Positions 35,076 through 43,450 of a stretch of DNA of 64,000 nt are shown piece by piece. Under the pieces are notes generated by a model. The model was not told the origin of the DNA. It saw only the letters and a list, made by a program, of their open reading frames with translations, and did no database searches. Position 1 is the first letter of the stretch; every line of letters begins with the position of its first letter. Where the stretch lies: assembly GCA_015689685.1 (NCBI GenBank), contig WVSL01000016.1, positions 1-64,000 on the forward strand, given 5' to 3'. The position numbers were made by a program, and so were the translations under genes. This DNA is from Rhodobacterales bacterium HKCCE2091 (GTDB lineage: Bacteria > Pseudomonadota > Alphaproteobacteria > Rhodobacterales > Rhodobacteraceae).

Positions 35076-35485
35076 GCTACGTCATGGCCGACGCGCTGCA
35101 GCGTGCCGTCTACACAACGATGTCGGCGGACGGGATGCTGATGAGCCTTGTCGACGGGGCCGTCTACGACGCGCTGCCGAAGGGCCCCGTGCCGCCGATC
35201 TACGTCACGCTGGGGGCGGAGCGTGTCCGCGACCAATCCGACATCTCGGCCCGCGGGGCGATCCACGATTTCGTCGTGACCGTGCAGAGCGACCTTCCCG
35301 GGTTCCTCGCCGCCAAGCAGGCCGCCGCGCGGGTCTCCGACATCCTCGACGGGGCCGATCTCGCGCTCGACCGCGGACGGCTCGTCCGGCTCGACTTCCT
35401 CAAGGCCGCCGCCCGCCAGAGGGCGCAGCGCCGCGAGGTGGAAATCTGGTTCCGTGCCTTCGTCGAGGACGTAGCCGCTGCCTGA
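35072..35485 (+). CDS. GTA g8: tail terminator (DUF3168 family)
   Basis: The 137-residue protein belongs to DUF3168, the tail-terminator family of GTAs and siphophages. Typical features are the N-terminal ALQRAVYTTMSAD, VPPIYVTLGAERVRDQSD and the C-terminal VEIWFRAFVED. It should cap the tail tube below the adaptor. The ATG overlaps the g7 stop by four bases. Confidence 0.87.
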   Translation: MSYVMADALQRAVYTTMSADGMLMSLVDGAVYDALPKGPVPPIYVTLGAERVRDQSDISARGAIHDFVVTVQSDLPGFLAAKQAAARVSDILDGADLALDRGRLVRLDFLKAAARQRAQRREVEIWFRAFVEDVAAA

Positions 35486-35524
35486 ACGACGCCCGAGAGG
35501 CGACTGAAATGATTGGAGAACATC

Positions 35525-35938
35525 ATGACGGCCCAAAACGGTAAGGACCTTCTGGTCAAGGTGGACCTCGACGGCCAGGGGGTGTTCCAGACCCTCGCCG
35601 GCCTGCGCGCCACGCGGCTCAGCTTCAACGCCGAGACGGTGGACGTGACCAGCCTCGAAAGCCAGGGCGGTTGGCGCGAACTGCTCGCCGGCGCGGGAAT
35701 GAAGTCGGCCTCGATCTCCGGCTCCGGCATCTTCCGCGACGAGGCGACGGACGAACGCGCGCGCCAGATCTTCTTCGACGGCGAGATGCCGGATTTCCAG
35801 GTGGTGATCCCGGATTTCGGCACCGTGGAGGGGCCGTTTCAGATCACCTCGATCGAGTACGCGGGCAACCACAACGGCGAGGCGAGCTACGAGCTGTCGC
35901 TGGCCTCCGCCGGCGCGCTGACCTTCGTGGCGCTCTGA
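35525..35938 (+). CDS. GTA g9: major tail tube protein
   Basis: The 137-residue protein matches the TP901-1-type major tail protein family: MTAQNGKDLLVKVD at the start, TVDVTSLESQGGWRELLAGAGMKSASISGSGIF in the middle and an ITSIEYAGNHNGEASYELSLASAG C-terminus. It polymerises to form the short GTA tail tube. GGAGA precedes the ATG at 35525; a TTG at 35513 is a less likely start. Confidence 0.92.
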   Translation: MTAQNGKDLLVKVDLDGQGVFQTLAGLRATRLSFNAETVDVTSLESQGGWRELLAGAGMKSASISGSGIFRDEATDERARQIFFDGEMPDFQVVIPDFGTVEGPFQITSIEYAGNHNGEASYELSLASAGALTFVAL

Positions 35939-35941
35939 CCG

Positions 35942-36256
35942 ATGGCCAACCCCCATGCCGGTGAAGTGGCGCTGACGGTCGACGGCACGCGCCGGGTCGC
36001 GCGCCTGACATTGGGTGCGCTGGCGGAACTGGAGGCGCGGCTGGGGGCAGAAAGCCTCGCCGATCTCGTGGCCCGCTTCGAAGGAGACGCGCTGCGCGCA
36101 CGCGACGTGCTCGAACTCGTCGCTGCGGGTCTTCGCGGCGGCGGGTGGCCCGGTGACGTGCGCGATCTCGTGTCCGCCGACATCGAGGGAGGCCCGCTCG
36201 CAGCTGCCCGGGCGGCGGCCGAGCTGCTCGTGCTCGCGTTCCGAACGCCGGCATGA
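35942..36256 (+). CDS. GTA g10: tail assembly chaperone-like protein
   Basis: The 104-residue protein has the GTA-family layout of a short beta segment (GEVALTVDGTRRVARLTLGAL) and then helices (ELEARLGAESLADLVARF, ARDVLELVAAGL). By position between the tail tube and the tape measure it corresponds to the tail assembly chaperone, which guides tape-measure folding in siphophages. It starts three bases after g9 and overlaps g10.1 by four bases. Confidence 0.85.
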   Translation: MANPHAGEVALTVDGTRRVARLTLGALAELEARLGAESLADLVARFEGDALRARDVLELVAAGLRGGGWPGDVRDLVSADIEGGPLAAARAAAELLVLAFRTPA

Positions 36257-36462
36257 GCGGTTTCGACTGGCCCGCGCTGATGCGCGCGGGGATCGGCGAG
36301 ATGGGCCTGGCCCCGCGCGACTTCTGGGCCCTGACCCCGGCCGAGTTCCTGCTGATGAGCGGGGCCGCAGCCGGCCCGGCGCCGCTTGGCCGGGCGCGGC
36401 TCGACGACCTGATCGCGCAGTTCCCCGACGCTGCGCCCGACGCCGATGGAGGCAAGACATGA
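36253..36462 (+). CDS. GTA g10.1: small tail assembly protein
   Basis: This 69-residue protein contains the family motif GEMGLAPRDFWALTPAEFLLM, known from small phage tail-assembly chaperone partners encoded just before the tape measure. It overlaps g10 upstream (ATGA) and g11 downstream (ATGA). In siphophages the two chaperone products are often joined by frameshifting; here the two frames overlap directly. Confidence 0.84.
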   Translation: MSGFDWPALMRAGIGEMGLAPRDFWALTPAEFLLMSGAAAGPAPLGRARLDDLIAQFPDAAPDADGGKT

Positions 36463-37124
36463 GTGAACTCGAGGACGGCGCAGAGGGGCTGGAGCTTCAG
36501 ATCCAGCGTCTCGACGAGACGATGGGCGGCGCGGCGACGATGGCGGCCGCGTTCCAGGCCGAGTTGCAGGGAATGCAGGCCTCGATGGTCTACACCAACC
36601 GCGAGGTGTCGAGCATGAGCCGCGCGATCGGAGGCGGGCTTCGCCGCGCCTTCGACGGGCTCGTCTTCGACGGGATGCGCCTTTCGGACGCGCTGCGCAC
36701 CGTCGCCACCAGCATGATCGACGCGGCCTACAACACCGCGATGCGGCCGGTGCAGAACGCCATCGGCGGCGCGATCGCCAACGGCATCAACAACCTGATG
36801 AGCGGCATGTTCGCCTTCGAGAAGGGCGGCGCGTTTTCCGGTGGCCGGGTCACGCCGTTCGCCCGCGGCGGGGTCGTGACGGGGCCGACGAACTTTCCCA
36901 TGCGCGGAGGCATGGGCCTGATGGGCGAGGCCGGGCCGGAGGCGATCATGCCCCTGACCCGCGGCGCGGACGGGCGGCTCGGCGTCGCCGCCGCGGGGGG
37001 CGGGCGGCCGGTCAACATCACGATGAACATCCACACGCCGGACGCGCCGAGCTTCCAGCGGTCGCAGACCCAGATCGCGGCGCAGTTGAGCCGCGCGATG
37101 GCGCGCGGGCAGCGCAACAGGTGA
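36459..37124 (+). CDS. GTA g11: tape measure protein
   Basis: The 221-residue protein is short for a tape measure, as expected for the very short GTA tail. It has a coiled N-terminal region (GLELQIQRLDETMGGAATMAAAFQ), a hydrophobic helix-rich middle (AMRPVQNAIGGAIANGINNLMSGMF) and a Gly-rich C-terminal part with FARGGVV, GLMGEAGPEAIMPL and NITMNIHTPD, typical of tape measures. The longer frame that continues upstream overlaps g10 and g10.1; the ATG at 36459 with GGAGGCAAG before it is preferred. Confidence 0.88.
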   Translation: MSELEDGAEGLELQIQRLDETMGGAATMAAAFQAELQGMQASMVYTNREVSSMSRAIGGGLRRAFDGLVFDGMRLSDALRTVATSMIDAAYNTAMRPVQNAIGGAIANGINNLMSGMFAFEKGGAFSGGRVTPFARGGVVTGPTNFPMRGGMGLMGEAGPEAIMPLTRGADGRLGVAAAGGGRPVNITMNIHTPDAPSFQRSQTQIAAQLSRAMARGQRNR

Positions 37125-37137
37125 GGAGGGCAAGCCA

Positions 37138-37770
37138 TTGGCATTCCATGATATCCGCTTTCCGGCGACGCTGAGCTTCGGCTCGCTCGGCGGCCCGTCG
37201 CGGCGCACCGAGGTGGTGACGCTCGCGAACGGCTACGAGGAGCGAAACTCGCCCTGGGCCCATTCCCGCCGCCGCTACGACGCGGGGATGGGGATGCGCA
37301 GCCTCGACGACGTCGAGACGCTGATCGCCTTCTTCGAGGCGCGCCGCGGACAGCTCTACGGTTTCCGCTGGAAAGATTGGTCCGACTACAAGAGCTGCGC
37401 CCCGTCGCGCGAGGTCGGGTTCGAGGATCAACTTCTCGGCATAGCGGACGGGGAACAAACGGATTTCCGTCTCTGCAAGACCTACGTGTCGGGGGTTCAG
37501 TCCTATGCCCGGCCGATCTGTAAGCCGGTCGAGGGCAGCATCCGGGTGGGCATCGGTGGCGACGAACTGACCGAGCCGGTTCACTTCACTTGCGACACGC
37601 TCGGCGGCGTGGTGCGGTTCGCCACCCCGCCCGAGAAGGGGCGGAAGGTCACCGCCGGGTTCGAGTTCGACGTGCCCGTGCGGTTCGACACCGACGAGAT
37701 CCAGATCTCCGTCGCGAGCTTCCAGGCCGGCGACGTGCCGAGCGTTCCGGTCGTGGAGATCCGGCTGTGA
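37138..37770 (+). CDS. GTA g12: distal tail protein (DUF2460)
   Basis: The 210-residue protein matches DUF2460, the GTA distal tail family: FHDIRFPATLSFGSLGGPSRRTEVVTLANGYEERNSPWAHSRRRYD followed by the RRGQLYGFRWKDWSDYKS motif. It should form the ring joining tail tube and hub. The start is TTG at 37138, supported by GTGAGGAGGG at ideal distance and by homology at AFHDIRFP; no ATG fits. Its stop overlaps the GTG start of g13. Confidence 0.92.
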   Translation: MAFHDIRFPATLSFGSLGGPSRRTEVVTLANGYEERNSPWAHSRRRYDAGMGMRSLDDVETLIAFFEARRGQLYGFRWKDWSDYKSCAPSREVGFEDQLLGIADGEQTDFRLCKTYVSGVQSYARPICKPVEGSIRVGIGGDELTEPVHFTCDTLGGVVRFATPPEKGRKVTAGFEFDVPVRFDTDEIQISVASFQAGDVPSVPVVEIRL

Positions 37771-38648
37771 CCGCCGCGGCCCTGAACGCGCACCTGTCGC
37801 TCGGTGCGACCGATGTCGCGCGGTGCTGGCGGCTGACGCGGCGCGATGGCCTGACGCTCGGGTTCACCGACCACGACCGGGACATCGCGTTCGACGGCGT
37901 GACTCACAAGGCCGATACCGGCCTGACCGCGGCGGCGCTGAGCCAGACCACCGGGCTGTCGGTCGACAACACCGAGGCGTTCGGCGCGCTGTCCGATGCC
38001 GCGATCCGCGAGGAAGACATCACCGCGGGCCGATACGACGGCGCGGTGATCGAGGCGTGGCTCGTGCAGTGGTCGGACCCGTCGGCGCGGGAGTTGGTGT
38101 TCCGCGGCTCACTCGGCGAGATCACCCGGCAGGGCGGCGCATTCACCGCGGAGTTGCGTGGGCTGTCTGAGGCCCTGAACCAGCCGACGGGGCAGGTCTA
38201 TCACACCGCGTGTTCCTGCATCCTCGGCGATGCGAAATGCGGCGTGGACATCGGCCAGCCGCCCTATGCGATCGAGGTCGAGGCGGACGAGGTCGAGACC
38301 GCGCGGACCTTCCGCCTGTCGGGGCTGGACGGGTTCGAGCCGCGCTGGTTCGAGAAGGGGGTGCTGACCGTCCTCTCCGGGGCCGCGGAGGGCCTGTCGG
38401 GGATCATCAAGAACGATCGCCAGCCGGGCGGGATCCGCCAGGTCGAGTTGTGGTCGCCGCTTGGCATGGCGCCGGAGGCGGGAGACCGACTGCGGCTGGT
38501 CGCCGGCTGTGACAAGCGGATGGAAACCTGCCGCCTGAAGTTCGACAACATCCTGAACTTCCGCGGCTTTCCCGACATCCCGGGAGACGACTGGCTGATT
38601 TCCCATCCCGGCCGGGCCTGGGTTCTGAACGGGGGTAGCCGGCGATGA
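37767..38648 (+). CDS. GTA g13: baseplate hub protein
   Basis: The 293-residue protein is of the DUF2163 / phage BR0599 type. The N-terminal part has RRDGLTLGFTDHDRDIAFDG; the C-terminal part carries the cysteines CSCILGDAKCGVD and GCDKRMETCRLKFDN, ligands that in the Rhodobacter GTA hub hold an iron-sulfur cluster. The start is GTG at 37767, overlapping the g12 stop (GTGA); homology begins at TAAALNAHL. It overlaps g14 by four bases. Confidence 0.92.
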   Translation: MTAAALNAHLSLGATDVARCWRLTRRDGLTLGFTDHDRDIAFDGVTHKADTGLTAAALSQTTGLSVDNTEAFGALSDAAIREEDITAGRYDGAVIEAWLVQWSDPSARELVFRGSLGEITRQGGAFTAELRGLSEALNQPTGQVYHTACSCILGDAKCGVDIGQPPYAIEVEADEVETARTFRLSGLDGFEPRWFEKGVLTVLSGAAEGLSGIIKNDRQPGGIRQVELWSPLGMAPEAGDRLRLVAGCDKRMETCRLKFDNILNFRGFPDIPGDDWLISHPGRAWVLNGGSRR

Positions 38649-39076
38649 AAGCGGTGGTAGAGGCGGCGCGGGGCTGGATCGGAACGCCCTATCGCCACCA
38701 GGCCTCCTGCCGGGGCGCCGGCTGCGACTGCCTGGGCCTGTTGCGCGGGGTGTGGCGGGACTGTTTCGGGGACGAACCCGAGACGGTCCCGCCATATTCG
38801 ATGGACTGGTCAGAGGCGGCGCGGGAAGAGCGCCTCTGGAACGCGGCGGCACGGCACCTGATCGCCGCGTCGGACGAACCCTGGCAGCCCGGCGACGTGA
38901 TCCTGTTCCGCATGAGGTCGGGCTCGGTGGCCAAGCATCTCGGCATCCAGGCCGAGGTCGGCGGTCGCCCGACCTTCATTCACAGCTATTCCGGGCACGG
39001 CGTCGTCGAGAGCGCGCTGACCCGGCCGTGGGTCCGTCGCATCGCGGCGCGATTCCGCTTCCCCGAAAGGACCTGA
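38645..39076 (+). CDS. GTA g14: NlpC/P60-type cell-wall peptidase
   Basis: The 143-residue peptidase carries the NlpC/P60 catalytic Cys in GAGCDCLGLLRGVW and the His in VAKHLGIQ, with TFIHSYSGHGVVES after. As part of the GTA baseplate it probably opens recipient peptidoglycan during DNA entry. The catalytic residues are intact. It overlaps g13 (ATGA) and is followed three bases later by g15. Confidence 0.92.
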   Translation: MKAVVEAARGWIGTPYRHQASCRGAGCDCLGLLRGVWRDCFGDEPETVPPYSMDWSEAAREERLWNAAARHLIAASDEPWQPGDVILFRMRSGSVAKHLGIQAEVGGRPTFIHSYSGHGVVESALTRPWVRRIAARFRFPERT

Positions 39077-39079
39077 TCC

Positions 39080-42000
39080 ATGGCGACACTGCTCCTCTCC
39101 GCGGTCGGCGCGGCGATCGGCAGCTCATTCTCCGGCACCGTCCTGGGCTTGTCCGGGGCGGTGATCGGACGGGCCGTTGGCGCGACCTTGGGCCGGGTGA
39201 TCGACCAGCGCCTGCTCGGGCAGGGGTCGGAACCGGTGGAGACCGGCAAGATCGACCGCTACCGCCTGTCCGGCGTGGGCGAGGGCACGCCGGTCGCGAT
39301 GGCGCACGGACGGATGCGGCTTGGCGGGCAGGTGATCTGGACGACGCATTTCAAGGAAAGCGCGCGCACCACCGGCGGCGGCGGCAAGGGCGCGCCGAGC
39401 CAGCCCAAGACCACGACCTATTCCTACTCCGTCAGCCTTGCGCTCGCGTTGTGCGAGGGCGAGATCCTGCGCGTGGGCCGGATCTGGGCCGATGGCACCC
39501 TGATCGAGCGCGACCAGGTGGCGCTGAGGATCTATCGGGGCACCGAGGACCAGATGCCGGACCCGAAGATGGAGGCGGTGGAGGGTGCCGGGCAGGTGCC
39601 GGCCTATCGCGGGATCGCCTATGTCGTGATCGAGGACCTGGACCTTACCCCTTACGGAAACCGCGTGCCGCAGTTCAGTTTCGAGGTGGTGCGCGCGGCC
39701 CCGGCGCAGACAGGCGTGCTGCCGTCACCGGTGGAGGCTCTGCGCGCCGTCGCGATGATCCCCGGAACGGGTGAATATGCCCTCGCGACGACGCCCGTCA
39801 CCTTCCGCCGGGGTGTCGGCGCGTCCACGAGTGTGAACCTCAACACCCCGGGGGGAGAAACCGATTTCTCCGTCTCGCTCGACGCGCTGCGGGAGGAACT
39901 GCCGAACTGCGGCGCGGTCTCTCTCGTGGTCAGCTGGTTCGGCGACGACCTGCGCGCCGGCCATTGCAGCCTGCGCCCGAAGGTCGAGCAGAAGCTGGAG
40001 GACGGGGCGGAGATGCCCTGGTCCGTCAGCGGGGTGAGCCGCGCGGCCGCGGGCGAGATCGCCAAGGTCGACGGCCGCCCGGTCTACGGCGGCACCCCGG
40101 CGGATGCCGCCGTGATCGAGGCCATCGAGGCCATGAACGCGGGCGGGCAGGAGGTGATGCTCTATCCCTTCGTGCTGATGGAGATCCTGCCGGGCAACGG
40201 GAAGCCCGACCCCTGGTCCGATGCCACGGACCAGCCGATCCTGCCGTGGCGCGGCCGGATCACGGGCGACGTTGCGCCGGGACGAGCCGGAACGACGGAT
40301 CGCACCGCTGCGAACGGGGCGGCGGTGGACGCCTTCTTCGGCACCGTGACCGCGGCAGATTTCGTCGTGGGGCCGGGATCGGTGACGTATTCCGGGCCCG
40401 ACGAATGGACCTATTCGCGCTTCATCCTGCACATGGCGGCGCTTTGCGCGGCGGCGGGGGGCGTATCGGCCTTCTGCGTCGGCAGCGAATTGCGGTCGCT
40501 GACCCAGATGCGGGACGAGTCGGGCTTTCCCGCCGTCGAACGCCTGCGCGCTCTTGCCGCCGAGGTCCGCGCGCTGCTTCCGGGCACGCTCATCAGCTAT
40601 GCAGCGGACTGGTCGGAGTACTTCGGCTACCAACCGCAGGACGGAAGCGGCGACGTTCTGTTCCACCTCGATCCGCTCTGGGCCGACGACAACATCGACT
40701 TCATCGGGATCGACAACTACATGCCGGTCGCCGACTGGCGCGACGGCGCGCACCACGCCGACGCCGAGTGGCAGAGCATCTACAACCCCGACTACCTGAT
40801 GGCGAACATCGAGGGGGGCGAGGGATACGACTGGTACTACCCGAGCGCCGAGGCACGCGAGGCACAGATCCGCGTGCCCATCACGGACGGGGCGGGCGGT
40901 ACGCCCTGGGTCTACCGGTACAAGGACATCCGAAACTGGTGGTCGAACCTGCACGTCGACCGACGCAACTCGATCGACCGGTCGATCCTGCCCGACGGCG
41001 CCGCGCCGGAGACCTGGAGTGCGATTGGCGGGGCCACCGTCGCACCTGCGGGTGAAAGCTTCGGTCTTTACGCCGGGGCGGCTCGTGTCGCGGGGGGCGG
41101 CGCGGCCGTGGACGGGATCGGCTCGGGGTCCGGGTTTGCCGCCGAGGCTGATCAGCAATACGAGATCCTCGTCCACTTCCGCCATGGCACGTTCAACCGC
41201 TGCCGCCTTGTTGTCGGCGGTGCCCCGGGTTCGGTCGAGATCGCCTGCGGACCCGGCGACGTGGTCTCGGTTTCGGGCGATACCGGGTGGGTCGAGGCGG
41301 ACGAAGTCGTCGATGCCGGCGACGGTGTTCGGCGATTGCGGGTCCTGTTGCGGCTGCCCGTGGCCGCGGCCCTCTCCGTTTCCTTCGGGCCGGACAGCGA
41401 CGAGGCAGGCGCGGACGTGATCCTCTTCGGGGTCGACGTAACGCCGTGGCCCGTCCAGCCCACGGCCTGGGTGCCGATGTCGAAGCCGGTCTGGTTCACC
41501 GAGTTCGGCTGCGCGGCGATAGACAAGGGTGCGAACCAGCCGAACCTGTTTCTCGACCCCAAGAGCTCAGAAAGCGCGATGCCGCATTTCTCGAACGGGC
41601 GGCGCGATGACCTGATGCAGGCACAACACCTGCGTGCCGTGACGAGCTACTGGGCCGATCCGGGCAACAACCCGATCTCCCCGGTCTATGGCGGGCCCAT
41701 GATCGACTGCGATCACATGTTCGCCTGGGCCTGGGACGCCCGGCCTTACCCGGCGTTCCCGAACGACCTCGACCGCTGGAGCGATGGGGCGAATTACGCG
41801 ACCGGACACTGGCTGCAGGGGCGCAGTTCGAACCAGCCGCTCGACCTCGTGGTGGCGGGGATCTGTGCGGCGGCGCGGACCGATGCGATCGACGTCAGCG
41901 GGCTTTACGGGTCTGTGCGTGGCCACCTGATGGCGAACGTGGATACCGCCCGCGCGCGCATCCAGCCCCTCATGCTCGCCTACGATTTCACTGCCGTCGA

Positions 42001-43450
42001 ACAGGGCGGAAAGCTGGTGTTCCGGCACCTGCCGCTTCTGCCCGACGCGGTGGTGGAGGCCGAGAGCATCGCGGTGGAAGAAGAGGCCCCGTCGATCAAG
42101 CATGTTCGCGCGCCGGACGCGGAGACAGTGGGCCGGGTGCGGGTGACCTATTCGGAGGCCGACGGGGCATTCGAGACCCGGATCGCTGAGGCGCTGTTCC
42201 CCGACGATACCGAGATCGGAACCAGTCATAGCGAACTGCCGCTGTCGCTGACCCGGTCGGAGGCGCGGTCGATTGCCGACCGCTGGCTCGCGGGTGCGCG
42301 GGTGTCGCGGGACTCGCTGGAACTGGCGCTGCCGCCGTCGATGCGCGCGGTCGGTGCGGGGCATATGATCGCCCTGGCCGACGGCAGCACCTGGCGGGTG
42401 GACAGGGTCGAGGATCTCGGCCTGCGCCGGATCGAGGCGTCGCGGGTCGAACCGACACTTGCCGCGCCGCCGGACGCCACGGAGATCACGGTGGCGCCCG
42501 AACTGTTCGTGCCGCCGGTGCCGGTCGAGCCACTGTTCATGGACCTGCCGCTGATGAACGGCGACGAGGTGCCCCATGCCCCGCACATCGCCGTCGCGGC
42601 AACGCCCTGGCCGGGCTCGGTCGCGGTCTATTCCTCGCCGAGCGACAGCAACTACACGCTGAACCGGCTGATCGAGGGCGGGTCCGCGATTGGGCTTCTC
42701 GAAACCCCGCTTGCGGCGGCGGAGCCGGGGGTCTGGGATCGCGGTCCGGCGCTTCGCGTCCGCCTGGTGGGGGAGGGGCTGTCCTCGGCCGCGCCAGTCG
42801 ATGTCCTGAACGGCGCCAACGTCGCCGCGATCGGGCAGGGCGACGGCGGGCCCTGGGAGTTGATCCAGTTCGCGGAGGCCACGCTCGTCGCGCCCGACCT
42901 GTGGGAGATCGGGATGCGCCTGCGCGGACAGGCCGGCACGGACTGCGTGATGCCGCCGTCCTGGCCCGCGGGGTCGTATTTCGTGCTGATCGACGGCCGT
43001 CCGCAGCAGATCGACCTCGCCGCCTCGGCCCGCGGGCTCGCGCGGCACTACCGGGTCGGTCCCGCCCGCCGCGCCATCGACGACCAGAGCTATACCGACC
43101 GGTTGCTCGCCTTCGACGGGGTCGGGCTGAGGCCCTACCGCCCGGCGCACCTTCGGGTCGCCAACGAGGGGGCGGACCGGGGGTTTTCCTGGACAAGGCG
43201 GACGCGGACCGACGGGGATTCCTGGCAGGGCACCGACGTGCCGCTCGGCGAGGACAGCGAGGCCTATCTCGTCAGGGTCAGCGATTCCGGCGGCGTTAGG
43301 CGCGAGACGACCGTGACCGTCCCGGCCTGGACCTACACCGCCGCCGCGCAGGCGGCAGACGGCACCGCCAGCCCCTTCATCGTCGAGGTCGCGCAGATCT
43401 CGGCCCGTTACGGCCCCGGCCCCTTCGCAAGGATCGACATAGATGACTGA
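39080..43450 (+). CDS. GTA g15: large baseplate/host-interaction protein with TIM-barrel domain
   Basis: The 1456-residue protein is the largest GTA component. After an N-terminal Gly-rich segment and the WTTHFKESARTTGGGGKG region typical of phage tail host-specificity proteins, a glycoside-hydrolase-like TIM barrel runs from about residue 380 to 930 (FIGIDNYMPVADWRD, WFTEFGCAAIDKGANQPNLFLDPKSSES). A phage-tail domain and C-terminal beta domains follow. Between RYKDIRNWWSNLHVDRRN and PTAWVPMSKPVWFTEFGC, at about residues 630-792, lies an extra stretch of about 160 residues that the family, as I know it, lacks; it explains why the protein exceeds the usual size of about 1300. It should bind and process the recipient surface. 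Confidence 0.93.
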   Translation: MATLLLSAVGAAIGSSFSGTVLGLSGAVIGRAVGATLGRVIDQRLLGQGSEPVETGKIDRYRLSGVGEGTPVAMAHGRMRLGGQVIWTTHFKESARTTGGGGKGAPSQPKTTTYSYSVSLALALCEGEILRVGRIWADGTLIERDQVALRIYRGTEDQMPDPKMEAVEGAGQVPAYRGIAYVVIEDLDLTPYGNRVPQFSFEVVRAAPAQTGVLPSPVEALRAVAMIPGTGEYALATTPVTFRRGVGASTSVNLNTPGGETDFSVSLDALREELPNCGAVSLVVSWFGDDLRAGHCSLRPKVEQKLEDGAEMPWSVSGVSRAAAGEIAKVDGRPVYGGTPADAAVIEAIEAMNAGGQEVMLYPFVLMEILPGNGKPDPWSDATDQPILPWRGRITGDVAPGRAGTTDRTAANGAAVDAFFGTVTAADFVVGPGSVTYSGPDEWTYSRFILHMAALCAAAGGVSAFCVGSELRSLTQMRDESGFPAVERLRALAAEVRALLPGTLISYAADWSEYFGYQPQDGSGDVLFHLDPLWADDNIDFIGIDNYMPVADWRDGAHHADAEWQSIYNPDYLMANIEGGEGYDWYYPSAEAREAQIRVPITDGAGGTPWVYRYKDIRNWWSNLHVDRRNSIDRSILPDGAAPETWSAIGGATVAPAGESFGLYAGAARVAGGGAAVDGIGSGSGFAAEADQQYEILVHFRHGTFNRCRLVVGGAPGSVEIACGPGDVVSVSGDTGWVEADEVVDAGDGVRRLRVLLRLPVAAALSVSFGPDSDEAGADVILFGVDVTPWPVQPTAWVPMSKPVWFTEFGCAAIDKGANQPNLFLDPKSSESAMPHFSNGRRDDLMQAQHLRAVTSYWADPGNNPISPVYGGPMIDCDHMFAWAWDARPYPAFPNDLDRWSDGANYATGHWLQGRSSNQPLDLVVAGICAAARTDAIDVSGLYGSVRGHLMANVDTARARIQPLMLAYDFTAVEQGGKLVFRHLPLLPDAVVEAESIAVEEEAPSIKHVRAPDAETVGRVRVTYSEADGAFETRIAEALFPDDTEIGTSHSELPLSLTRSEARSIADRWLAGARVSRDSLELALPPSMRAVGAGHMIALADGSTWRVDRVEDLGLRRIEASRVEPTLAAPPDATEITVAPELFVPPVPVEPLFMDLPLMNGDEVPHAPHIAVAATPWPGSVAVYSSPSDSNYTLNRLIEGGSAIGLLETPLAAAEPGVWDRGPALRVRLVGEGLSSAAPVDVLNGANVAAIGQGDGGPWELIQFAEATLVAPDLWEIGMRLRGQAGTDCVMPPSWPAGSYFVLIDGRPQQIDLAASARGLARHYRVGPARRAIDDQSYTDRLLAFDGVGLRPYRPAHLRVANEGADRGFSWTRRTRTDGDSWQGTDVPLGEDSEAYLVRVSDSGGVRRETTVTVPAWTYTAAAQAADGTASPFIVEVAQISARYGPGPFARIDIDD

